Source: Planctomycetaceae bacterium
GTDB taxonomy: Bacteria; Planctomycetota; Planctomycetia; Pirellulales; Pirellulaceae
Assembly: GCA_007129635.1 (NCBI GenBank)
Contig: SKVE01000533.1
Span: forward strand, 1 to 8,023
DNA length: 8,023 bases
Reading direction: 5' to 3'
Shown here: positions 1 to 6,728 of the stretch, piece by piece
Position numbering within the stretch: the first letter of the stretch is position 1
How the letters are laid out: each line of letters opens with the position of its first letter
The notes under the pieces: model-generated
Seen by the model: only the letters and a program-made list of their open reading frames with translations
Told to the model about the DNA's origin: nothing
The model's database searches: none
Program-made: the position numbers and the translations under genes

Positions 1-203
1 TGAACCGTGTTGCTCTGCAAAAAAGGAGTTTTTCAAATCAGCCTAGGCTCCGTCCGTGGATGGCACAGCGTATGCTCTTCCATGATTTCGCTTTCCGCCG
101 AGTGCAACTCAGCTCCCCTGGGCACGCACAGAAAGCGTTTGCGATTGGGGCGTGGGATGGCATCGCTTCGAAGGTCACATAGTGATTTCCTAACACTGGG
201 TCG
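1..203. other. Non-coding leader upstream of the AI-2E-family gene
   Basis: I see no convincing gene here. A 66-codon open frame from a GTG at 7 to a TGA at 205-207 has no ribosome binding site and an Arg/Ser-rich composition typical of chance frames. No -35/-10 pair for the housekeeping sigma factor stands out. The only promoter-like string is the sigma-54-type motif at 61-76. A short AT-rich dyad near 18-36 (AAAAA-GGAG-TTTTT) is too small to call a terminator. The end of any upstream gene lies outside the window. Confidence 0.5.
61..76 (+). promoter_or_regulatory. Possible sigma-54 (-24/-12) promoter
   Basis: The string TGGCACAGCGTATGCT has GG at 62-63 and GC at 74-75, exactly ten bases apart, which is the core sigma-54 rule. 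The -24 half is a perfect TGGCAC. The -12 half is ATGC instead of TTGC, and the flanking Y and G consensus positions are not matched. Transcription would start near 87 and give a leader of roughly 115 bases before the GTG at 204. No upstream activator site was recognised, and a chance match cannot be excluded. Confidence 0.22.
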
Positions 204-1325
204 GTGAACGAGATGGATGCAAAACGCGAACATGAAGGAGAGGCGCCGGAGCAGTCGGGTCTTTACAGCTCTGAAGGAGGGGCTGGGAAGCTCTTTCGGA
301 AGAGCCTGGTGCAAGGGATCACGATTCTCGCGGTCGTCGGCTTGGCGCTTCTGGCGATGGCGGCAGCCTACATCCTTCTGCTGGTCTTCGCCGGTATTTT
401 GCTGGCCGTGCTGCTCGTGTTTTTCGCCGGGCAAATCACCCGTCTGTCCGCGGTGCCTCACTGGCTTGCCGTCACCATGGTCCTGGTGCTGGTCATGGGC
501 ATGCTCGCTTTGATGGTCGTTCTGGTAATTCCGCTCGTCATCGAGGAAAGTGGCCGACTGGTCGAGCAGGTGGAGAAGTCCATCCAGCAGCTTGCGGAGT
601 GGGTGAAAGAGAGCGCCGGCGAAAGTTTTCCGGTTGACGATTTTTCGGCCGTGGAGGAACAGATGCCCGCGCTCGGCGACGTGTGGAGCGGCGTGACCGA
701 AATCTTTGCCACCACAATGGATGCACTCACGGGCGTGGCCATCATTTTGGTGGTCGGCGTCTTCATCGCGTACAGCCCGAGCATGCACACGCAGGGGTTC
801 CTCCACCTGGTCCCGCTCGCACATCGCGCTCGTGCCGCCGAAGTGATGGCCGCCATTGGTCTTACGCTGCGCTGGTGGCTGCTCGGGCAACTCATTTCCA
901 TGGTCATCCTGGCCGTCAGCACGTGGATTATGCTGGCCTTGCTGGGAGTGCCTCAGGCGTTATTCCTGTCCCTGATGACCGGGATGATGACTTTCGTTCC
1001 GTACCTGGGGCCGCTGATTGCCCTGGTGCCCATCCTTCTGGTCGCCTTTCTGGAGTCGCCGCGGTTGGCCCTCTATGTGTTCATTCTGTATATGGTGATC
1101 CAGAATACGGAATCAAGCGTGATTATGCCCATCGTATTCCACCGGACAGCACACATCCCCCCGGCTCTCGGCGTGGTCAGTCAAATTCTCTTCGGCAGCC
1201 TGCTCGGTTTTCTGGGCTTCGTGCTGGCCGTCCCGCTGATGGCGGTGATCCTTCAATCCGTCAAGATGATCTACGTCCAGGACATTCTCGGCGACCGGAG
1301 CCTGAACGGCGATGCTCCGACATAA
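204..1325 (+). CDS. AI-2E family (UPF0118/PerM-like) membrane transporter
   Basis: A 373-residue polytopic inner-membrane protein of the AI-2E transporter family. Some members export the quorum signal AI-2, others act as Na+/H+ antiporters or have unknown substrates, so the substrate here is not predictable. Residues 1-33 are a hydrophilic cytoplasmic tail. Hydrophobic segments lie near 36-75 (two helices), 85-111, 173-190, 222-247, 251-283, 286-303 and 320-352. The soluble stretch 112-172 between early and late helices is typical of the family. Family signatures are FVPYLGP at 264-270, IQN at 299-301, the MPIVFHRTAHIPPAL segment at 308-322, and a Gly-rich final helix pair ending LAVPLMAVI. 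Length matches the usual 340-380. The GTG at 204 is assumed; an ATG at 213 in the same frame is equally possible, and neither has a clear Shine-Dalgarno sequence. The next gene starts 114 bp downstream with no obvious terminator between. Confidence 0.9.
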   Translation: MNEMDAKREHEGEAPEQSGLYSSEGGAGKLFRKSLVQGITILAVVGLALLAMAAAYILLLVFAGILLAVLLVFFAGQITRLSAVPHWLAVTMVLVLVMGMLALMVVLVIPLVIEESGRLVEQVEKSIQQLAEWVKESAGESFPVDDFSAVEEQMPALGDVWSGVTEIFATTMDALTGVAIILVVGVFIAYSPSMHTQGFLHLVPLAHRARAAEVMAAIGLTLRWWLLGQLISMVILAVSTWIMLALLGVPQALFLSLMTGMMTFVPYLGPLIALVPILLVAFLESPRLALYVFILYMVIQNTESSVIMPIVFHRTAHIPPALGVVSQILFGSLLGFLGFVLAVPLMAVILQSVKMIYVQDILGDRSLNGDAPT

Positions 1326-1439
1326 TGACGAGCCAACCTGGACATTCCGACGCGTAGCCACGTCGATACGCCGGCCCGCCAACGTACAGCCCGTCTCCGA
1401 TGATGCGTCAGTTATTTCTCGAACGGTGCTTACTTTTGT

Positions 1440-2900
1440 TTGAGTTCGCGGTGCTGGCCGCCCAGGCAAACGGGAAGAAATGCGGGGCTCGCCGCTTTTC
1501 CTGTATTTGCCGGGGAAAAACAAATTGTCGGCGTGCTCGAATTCTTCGCCGAAAAACACATCTTTCCCACAGAGCAGCGGCGGGCATATATGGCTAGCGC
1601 GGGGACTCTGTTAGGTCGTGTTGTCGAGCGCCAGCGGACCGAGCAAGCGCTACGCGAGTTGAATGAAATACTCCGGCAACGAGCCGGGGACCTCCAGCGT
1701 TTGGCAATCCAGCTTAGTCTGGCCGAGCAGCACGAGCGGTCGCGGTTGGCCAAGCTGCTGCACGACGATTTGCAACAGTTGCTCGTGGCTGCCAGACTTA
1801 ATACTGCGTGCCTCGCCGAAAGTGCGCAGGATGAACGGAAACTGGAGTTCGCGAAGATCGACGCGCTGCTTCAGGACTGCCAGATGATCTCACGCGACAT
1901 GTCCCACGAGCTGAGTCCGCCGATTCTCAAATACGGGACGCTGGCCGACGTGGTCGCGTGGCTCGCCCAATGGTTCGGCGACAAACACGGGCTGACGGTC
2001 GCCGTGGAGGCTCCAAGGGCAGTTCCTGCCGCATCGGAGCATCTCCGTGTATTTGTTTTTCAGGCGGTACGCGAGTTGCTCTTCAATGCGGTCAAGCACT
2101 TCGGAAGCACGGCAGCGCGAGTCATCTTGTCGTGCCAAGATGACAATCTGTCGGTGCAGGTTGAAGATGATGGTATTTGCTTCGACCCGCATGCCGTCGA
2201 AGTTCATCTCCGGCGGTCGGAGGGCTTTGGTCTGTTTAGCATCCGGGAACGTTTGCAGGCCCTGGGCGGCCGGTTGGAGATCGAAAGGACGCGCCAGGGC
2301 GGAGCGTGTTGTCGGTTGGTTGTGCCGTTGGCAGGGGGCAGCGAACCGTTGGCCGAGAGTACCGAGTTAGGGGGAGTCAAAATGACCACATGGGGTGACA
2401 GCCGGTCTCGTAGCGTGATCCGTCTGCTGGTTGTGGACGATCATGCCCTTGTCCGCGAAGGTTTCGTCAGCTTGTTGAACCGTCAGCCGGACCTGGAAGT
2501 GGTTGGGGAAGCCGCAGACGGTGCGGAAGCCATCCGTCAGGCCGAAGAACTGCGGCCTGACGTGGTTCTCATGGATGTGGACATGCCGACGATGGATGGC
2601 AGGGAAGCCACGCGGCGTCTGACCGAGCAGCACGCGGAGATTGCTGTGATCGCTCTTTCGGTCCACGAAGGCGCGAGTGTGTCGCGAGTCATGACCGCAG
2701 CCGGCGCGGACGCCTACATCTCGAAACGTGCTGCAACGAAGGATCTTATCGAGACTATCCATCGCGTGTGTGTTGGGAGTGCGACGTCCGGCCGTTTCCC
2801 AGCAGCATGTCCCGGCGATGCCCCGATAACCGTGCCTAAGATCAGGTTGCTCGATCCGATTCTTTCCGCTTCGGGCTCGACCGTCCTTCGGCGGCGGTAA
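1440..2900 (+). CDS. Hybrid sensor histidine kinase (partial GAF-HisKA_3-HATPase) fused to a NarL-type receiver
   Basis: A cytoplasmic two-component protein of up to 486 residues. Residues 14-70 match the C-terminal half of a GAF domain (AAFPVF, VGVLEFF) and its linker helix. HisKA_3 follows at about 95-160 with phospho-acceptor His108 in LLHDDLQQLL. The HATPase_c domain spans about 200-297, with N-box Asn216 (ELLFNAVKH), G1 DDG at 243-245 and G2 GFGLFSIRERL at 262-272. A receiver domain covers about 327-445, with acidic pair Asp333/Asp334, phospho-acceptor Asp379 (LMDVDMP), Ser407 and Lys429. All catalytic residues are present, so phosphotransfer is plausible. No LuxR-type HTH follows the receiver; the last 40 residues look unstructured. 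The N-terminus is doubtful: the TTG at 1440 has no ribosome binding site, the in-frame stop at 1401 is close, and the front half of the GAF domain is absent. An ATG at 1590 is an alternative that would drop the GAF remnant. The gene may be a 5'-truncated copy, though the kinase core is undamaged. Confidence 0.8.
   Translation: MSSRCWPPRQTGRNAGLAAFPVFAGEKQIVGVLEFFAEKHIFPTEQRRAYMASAGTLLGRVVERQRTEQALRELNEILRQRAGDLQRLAIQLSLAEQHERSRLAKLLHDDLQQLLVAARLNTACLAESAQDERKLEFAKIDALLQDCQMISRDMSHELSPPILKYGTLADVVAWLAQWFGDKHGLTVAVEAPRAVPAASEHLRVFVFQAVRELLFNAVKHFGSTAARVILSCQDDNLSVQVEDDGICFDPHAVEVHLRRSEGFGLFSIRERLQALGGRLEIERTRQGGACCRLVVPLAGGSEPLAESTELGGVKMTTWGDSRSRSVIRLLVVDDHALVREGFVSLLNRQPDLEVVGEAADGAEAIRQAEELRPDVVLMDVDMPTMDGREATRRLTEQHAEIAVIALSVHEGASVSRVMTAAGADAYISKRAATKDLIETIHRVCVGSATSGRFPAACPGDAPITVPKIRLLDPILSASGSTVLRRR
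2370..2385 (+). promoter_or_regulatory. Internal Shine-Dalgarno and ATGA start signal at the kinase/receiver junction
   Basis: A strong GGGGGAG at 2370-2376 is followed after five bases by ATG at 2382, exactly in front of the receiver domain (protein residue 315). The ATG forms an ATGA whose TGA would stop the +1 frame. This is the layout expected for two separate overlapping genes, a kinase ending at TGA 2385 and a response regulator starting at 2382, yet here both halves read in one frame. A free receiver protein of 172 residues may still be made from this site. Confidence 0.5.
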
Positions 2901-2960
2901 GCAGGGCATGGGTTTTGGCGGCGAGCAGTTCCCATTCGGTCTGTAGGCGGCCCAACTCGC

Positions 2961-3037
2961 GTGCGGTCGTGAGTCGTTTTCGGCCGACGATCAACCATAG
3001 GGAAAGCGGCTTGGTCGAAAACGACTCCCGATCGCGT
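2961..3037 (+). repeat. Long imperfect inverted repeat (RNA hairpin) downstream of the kinase gene
   Basis: Left arm 2961-2985 pairs with right arm 3013-3037. The centre is a perfect 12-bp match, GAGTCGTTTTCG at 2971-2982 against CGAAAACGACTC at 3016-3027. Over the full 25 positions, 20 are Watson-Crick pairs, four are G-U wobbles if the + strand is transcribed (2961/3037, 2962/3036, 2966/3032, 2983/3015) and one is a true mismatch (2970/3028). Two more weak pairs could extend the stem to 2987/3011. On the minus strand the four wobbles become A-C mismatches, so the fold favours a + transcript. No T-tract follows, so it is not a standard intrinsic terminator. It could stabilise the 3' end of the kinase mRNA, stop transcription by another route, or be a dispersed repeat. 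Confidence 0.7.
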
Positions 3038-3042
3038 TGACC

Positions 3043-3080
3043 TGCCACACTGGAACTGCCACACTGGAACTGCCACACTG
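3043..3080. repeat. 14-bp direct tandem repeat, 2.7 copies
   Basis: The unit TGCCACACTGGAAC occurs exactly at 3043-3056 and 3057-3070, followed by a 10-base partial copy at 3071-3080. It starts six bases after the hairpin at 2961-3037, so the two may form one compound element. A 14-bp period is not a multiple of three, which argues against a protein-coding origin. Its role is unknown; replication slippage or part of a dispersed intergenic repeat are possible. Confidence 0.85.
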
Positions 3081-3233
3081 CGCCACGATGACCGACAAAA
3101 AACGCGCTGCCGGATGCTTTTCCTGATAGAATCGATAAGGCTTTCGCCATTTCCTCTATCGATCCAAAACGATTCGGGCGACGGCGTCGTCTATGTTCTG
3201 CGGCTGGCTGTGTGATTTCTGAAGGTCGAAAGC

Positions 3234-3240
3234 GAGAGGA
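3234..3240 (+). promoter_or_regulatory. Ribosome binding site of the 1159-residue protein gene
   Basis: GAGAGGA lies eight bases before the ATG at 3249. It decides that start, which also places a signal peptide at the very N-terminus. Confidence 0.7.
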
Positions 3241-3248
3241 TTGAAGCG

Positions 3249-6200
3249 ATGGACCATCCAGGTTGGTGGATGAGTTGGGTGCTGGTTCTGCTACTGGTAG
3301 CGGTCGCAGGGGCTGGGCCCCAGGCGGATGAACCGCCGGTCGAGTCCGAATCGCCGGCTGCGGTCGACGAGGGCTCGATCCGCGAGCAAACGATCTACAT
3401 CCCCTATTCCCGATTGCGCGAAGTGTTCGAGCAGGAGGGGCGGGGGGTGTTCCTGCCCTACGAACAATTCCAGCAGTTGTGGAAACAGGCGCGAGAGGCG
3501 TTACGCACCGAACCGGAACAACCGCCGCCGGTCGACGCGTTGATCAGCGAGATCGATAGCCAAGCCGTGGTCGGGGACCAAGTGGTCCAGGTGACCGCCA
3601 CCTTGAAGCTGGAGGTACTGCGCCCCGGTTGGCACCAAATACCCTTGCGGCTGGCTGATGCCTCGATCCAATCGGCTCGGCTGGACGATCAACCGGCTCG
3701 GCTGCTGCAACTCCCGGCCGGCCATGCGCTGCTGGTCCACCAACAGGACGACCAGCCGCAGATGCGGGAACTGACGCTAAAATACAGCAAGGCGTTCACC
3801 AAGACACCGGGCCAGAACCGTTGGACGGTCCAGGCGCCGCAAGCGCCCGTGAATCGGTGGCAGATCCGCATCCCCGAGCCAGGGGTCCAGGTGAATATCG
3901 AACCGCTGGTCGCCGCCACCGAACCGCCGCCGGAACCCGAGGATGAGACGCCGGCAACCGAAACGGTGCTGATGGCCTATGTCGGCGCGGCCGACAGGCT
4001 ACGGATCGATTGGACGCCGCGAACCGAAGGCGCCATGGGCCTGGAAGCGTTGGCCCAGGTCCAAACGCAACAGCAGGTGACGATCGACCAGGGCGTGGTG
4101 CGGACGCGGACCGAGTTGGTCTACCAGATCAGCCGTGCCGAACTGGATCGTTTGACGATCGAGACGCCGGCCGATCATCGCGTGCTGAACGTGTTCGATC
4201 CCAACGTACGCAGGTGGTCGGTCGAATCCCAGGAGCATCGCCATCAGATCCAAATCGAGTTGTACGAACCGGCTCGCGAGACGCAACGGGTGACGATCGA
4301 GCTGGAGAGGTTCAGCGATGATCTGACCCGCGAGGGGGTTCGCGTGCCGATGGTCCGGGCGCTGGACGTGGGCCGTCAGCAGGGCGTTCTGGTCGTCGGC
4401 ATTTCGGCCGCGTTGAGTGCCGAGGTCACCAGCCGTAGCGGCTTGTTTCAATTGGACGCTTCGGAATTGCCCGAAGCACTGACCACCGCCTCGCAGAATC
4501 TCGCGTACCGTTTTGCCTCGCTGCCGTTCGAACTAACGCTGACCGTGGAAGAGGTCCAAGCGGAGATCCGTGCTCGGGAAAGGGTGGAAGTCTTCCTGCA
4601 GCCCGACCAGTTGGCGGTGCATCTATTGGTCGTCTACGAGATCGCTCGTGCCGGTGTTTTCCAATTGGAGCTGGACGTTCCGCCCGATCTGCAGGTGCGT
4701 AGCGTTCGGGGGCACGCGGTCGCCGACGCGGCGCCTGTCGCGGTCGATACGCATCATCGATCGCCGGAAGATCCCAGCCGGCTGGTGATCAATCTATCTA
4801 GCCGGGCAATCGGCCAAGTCGGTTTGCTGGTCGAATTGCAGCGGCGTTTGGAGGATCCGAATCTGTTGACTCCCACCGGTCAGATGTCCAACATCGCCGT
4901 GCCGGTGCCTCGAGTCGCGGCGCAGACCGTCGAGCATTCGACGGGCCGGATGATCCTGTACGCTCCGGAGAGTCTGCGAATCCATCCGGATCGGCAGCAG
5001 GGCATCCAGACAGTTTCGATCGCCGAAGCGTTGGACGGCATCCAATCGACGCGACCCGGACCGTTCGCCACAAGCCGCGAACTGCTGGCCTATGCGTACT
5101 CGACCGAACCGGTCGAACTGACATTGAACGTCCAGCGGCGCCGCCCCTACGTGACGTGTCGACAGTTGCTGTCCGCGCGCGTCGAATCGGGGGTGATCCA
5201 GTATTCGGCGACGTTCCATTATCAGATTCAATACAGCGGCGTGCGTTCGTTGCGGTTGGATGTTCCGGCCGATCGGGTCGATCAAATCCGGAACCAGACG
5301 GCCAACGTGGCACGCGAGACACCGATCGTGCCACCGCCTGACGATGTCGATGATGGCTATGTGGCCTGGAACCTGACCGGCGAGACCGAATTTTTGGGGT
5401 CGGTGACGTTGCGCTTCGCTTGGGAGAGCCGGATCGGGGATCTGGATGTCCAGCGCACGGTTTACGAGACGGTTCCGAGACTGGTGCCGCAAGGCGTGGA
5501 CCTGGCTTCGGGCCAGATCGTGTTGGCCAAAGCGGAAACGCTGGACGTCCAGCCGGCCAGCGAACCCAAGGGCCTGCAACCGATCGATCCCACGCTGGAT
5601 TTGATGCCCGGCGCGCGTGGCGAAGACGCAGCTTGGGCCTTCGAATTCCAGGACGATGCCGCCAGCCGCTGGGAACTAGTAGTCGATATTACAAGATTCG
5701 AATGGGTCCAGGTGAAACGGACCAGCATCGAACGAGCCGTGGTGCGGACCGAGATCACTCGCAGCAACGAACTGTCGGTCCAGGCCCTGTATCGCGTCCG
5801 CAGTGCACGCCAGCGACTGCCGCTGGAATTGCCCGCCAACCCGAACTTCGACAGTGACCCGCTACGGATCAATGGCCGATCGGTACCGCTGGAACGCGGC
5901 GATCAGGGCGAATATTTCGTGCCTTTATCCGGTGTCAACGCCGACGAACCGTTCCTGCTGGAGTTGCGCTACACCGTGCCGGGCACGTTGAAGCGACTGG
6001 ACTTGCCACGCTTCGCCGGCGCGGATGCGGAAACCCAAGCGGCCGTACAGAAGGTTTATCTTTGTGCCTACCTGCCGCGCGAATGGACACTGTTGGGAAC
6101 GCTGGGTCCTTGGACGGACGAGTTTCAAAATCGCTGGTACGAACCGCGGCCCTACGCCAGACAATCAGACCGGCAACTGGTCAGTTGGGTGACCGAGGGG

Positions 6201-6728
6201 TTAACGGTGGCCGATCCGTTTGACAGCTTCGCCACCGACGGCCGCTTGTATGTGTTTTCGACGATCCACCCCGCCCCAGACAGTGCCCTGCGGATGTTCG
6301 CGATCCGCCAAAATGTGCTCAACGGCCTCCTGTTTTGCCTGGTCCTGCTGATCGGCGTCGCGCTAATCCGTCAGCCGCTGACGTGGAAGTCGAGTGCCAT
6401 CGCGTTGCTGATCGGGCTGTTACTGCTGGTGGGCGTCTTTGCTCCGATGCTGGCTCGTCAGATGCTGGGCGGCGCTTTGTTGACCGCCGTAATGATCGTG
6501 GTGGTTCTCTGGTCGGCCTGGTACCTGAGCCGCTTGTCACAACTGACGAGAGCCTGTTGGGCAGGACGGGCTCGTGCGTCGAAACGTGAAGCGTCCATCC
6601 CGGACGCGGAACGAGCTGCACCACCTTCCTCTGCCGAGGTCCCGCCTGCCGACGGCCCATCCGGCAAAGTCCCATCCGACGATGACGCGGGAACCGCGCA
6701 GCAAGACGGAGGAAGCCGCGATGAATAA
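3249..6728 (+). CDS. Large envelope protein with signal peptide, repeated beta-rich ectodomain and three C-terminal membrane helices
   Basis: A 1159-residue protein of unknown function. Residues 7-22 form a hydrophobic signal sequence with possible cleavage after Ala26. A conserved segment follows at 44-84 (IYIPY, GRGVFLPYEQF, QLW), then roughly 900 residues rich in alternating hydrophobic positions, suggesting beta-sandwich domains outside the cytoplasm. Diverged repeats are visible near 113-183, 286-355, 457-534, 652-729 and 842-910. Four of them share a motif with an aromatic residue (Tyr292, Tyr463, Tyr658, Tyr848) followed 14-15 residues later by Pro (307, 478, 673, 862). Membrane helices lie near 1022-1040, 1049-1066 and 1073-1094. 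The last 65 residues are hydrophilic, Pro/Ser/Asp-rich and probably cytoplasmic. No catalytic motif is seen. The next gene overlaps by 8 bp and encodes a paralogue of the N-terminal half, so the two proteins probably act together, for example in an envelope complex. I know no characterised relative. Confidence 0.85.
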   Translation: MDHPGWWMSWVLVLLLVAVAGAGPQADEPPVESESPAAVDEGSIREQTIYIPYSRLREVFEQEGRGVFLPYEQFQQLWKQAREALRTEPEQPPPVDALISEIDSQAVVGDQVVQVTATLKLEVLRPGWHQIPLRLADASIQSARLDDQPARLLQLPAGHALLVHQQDDQPQMRELTLKYSKAFTKTPGQNRWTVQAPQAPVNRWQIRIPEPGVQVNIEPLVAATEPPPEPEDETPATETVLMAYVGAADRLRIDWTPRTEGAMGLEALAQVQTQQQVTIDQGVVRTRTELVYQISRAELDRLTIETPADHRVLNVFDPNVRRWSVESQEHRHQIQIELYEPARETQRVTIELERFSDDLTREGVRVPMVRALDVGRQQGVLVVGISAALSAEVTSRSGLFQLDASELPEALTTASQNLAYRFASLPFELTLTVEEVQAEIRARERVEVFLQPDQLAVHLLVVYEIARAGVFQLELDVPPDLQVRSVRGHAVADAAPVAVDTHHRSPEDPSRLVINLSSRAIGQVGLLVELQRRLEDPNLLTPTGQMSNIAVPVPRVAAQTVEHSTGRMILYAPESLRIHPDRQQGIQTVSIAEALDGIQSTRPGPFATSRELLAYAYSTEPVELTLNVQRRRPYVTCRQLLSARVESGVIQYSATFHYQIQYSGVRSLRLDVPADRVDQIRNQTANVARETPIVPPPDDVDDGYVAWNLTGETEFLGSVTLRFAWESRIGDLDVQRTVYETVPRLVPQGVDLASGQIVLAKAETLDVQPASEPKGLQPIDPTLDLMPGARGEDAAWAFEFQDDAASRWELVVDITRFEWVQVKRTSIERAVVRTEITRSNELSVQALYRVRSARQRLPLELPANPNFDSDPLRINGRSVPLERGDQGEYFVPLSGVNADEPFLLELRYTVPGTLKRLDLPRFAGADAETQAAVQKVYLCAYLPREWTLLGTLGPWTDEFQNRWYEPRPYARQSDRQLVSWVTEGLTVADPFDSFATDGRLYVFSTIHPAPDSALRMFAIRQNVLNGLLFCLVLLIGVALIRQPLTWKSSAIALLIGLLLLVGVFAPMLARQMLGGALLTAVMIVVVLWSAWYLSRLSQLTRACWAGRARASKREASIPDAERAAPPSSAEVPPADGPSGKVPSDDDAGTAQQDGGSRDE
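6708..6728 (+). promoter_or_regulatory. Ribosome binding site and 8-bp gene overlap coupling the paralogues
   Basis: GGAGGAA at 6708-6714 sits six bases before the ATG at 6721, inside the last codons of the upstream gene, whose TAA is at 6726-6728. The two genes share ATGAATAA. A near-perfect Shine-Dalgarno sequence with a short overlap points to translational coupling and co-ordinated protein amounts. Confidence 0.8.

Larger units (their letters stand above)
2901..3248. other. Intergenic region with hairpin and tandem repeat, no convincing gene
   Basis: This 348-bp gap separates the kinase/receiver gene from the large paralogue pair. It holds a long inverted repeat at 2961-3037, a 14-bp tandem repeat at 3043-3080, two ATCGAT hexamers (3131-3136, 3158-3163) and the ribosome binding site of the next gene at 3234-3240. 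Minus-strand frames cross it, the best being 3150 down to 2842, but none has a recognisable domain. I could not identify a housekeeping promoter for the gene at 3249. Confidence 0.6.

Noticed and set aside
18..36. AAAAA-GGAG-TTTTT dyad as a terminator
   Set aside because: A five-pair A/T stem with no GC core is too weak to support an intrinsic terminator call.
7..207. 66-codon open frame ending in a GTGA overlap with the AI-2E-family start
   Set aside because: No ribosome binding site, no recognisable domain, and an Arg/Ser-rich chance-like composition; the GTGA overlap alone is weak.
33..890. 285-codon minus-strand open frame
   Set aside because: It lies mostly opposite the well-supported transporter gene and its His/Arg/Gln-rich translation is typical of an antisense shadow of GC-rich coding DNA.
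1328..1442. Open stretch in another forward frame between the transporter and kinase genes, including VSDDASVISRTVLTFV
   Set aside because: No start codon with a ribosome binding site and no recognisable domain; it stops at 1442 and cannot be linked to the kinase frame.
3131..3163. Two ATCGAT hexamers as an operator upstream of the large gene
   Set aside because: ATCGAT and GATC-type words are frequent throughout this window, so two copies 27 bases apart are not distinctive.
4794..5579. 261-codon minus-strand open frame inside the large gene
   Set aside because: Antisense shadow; the + strand frame carries the conserved repeats and paralogy, and this frame shows no domain or start signal.
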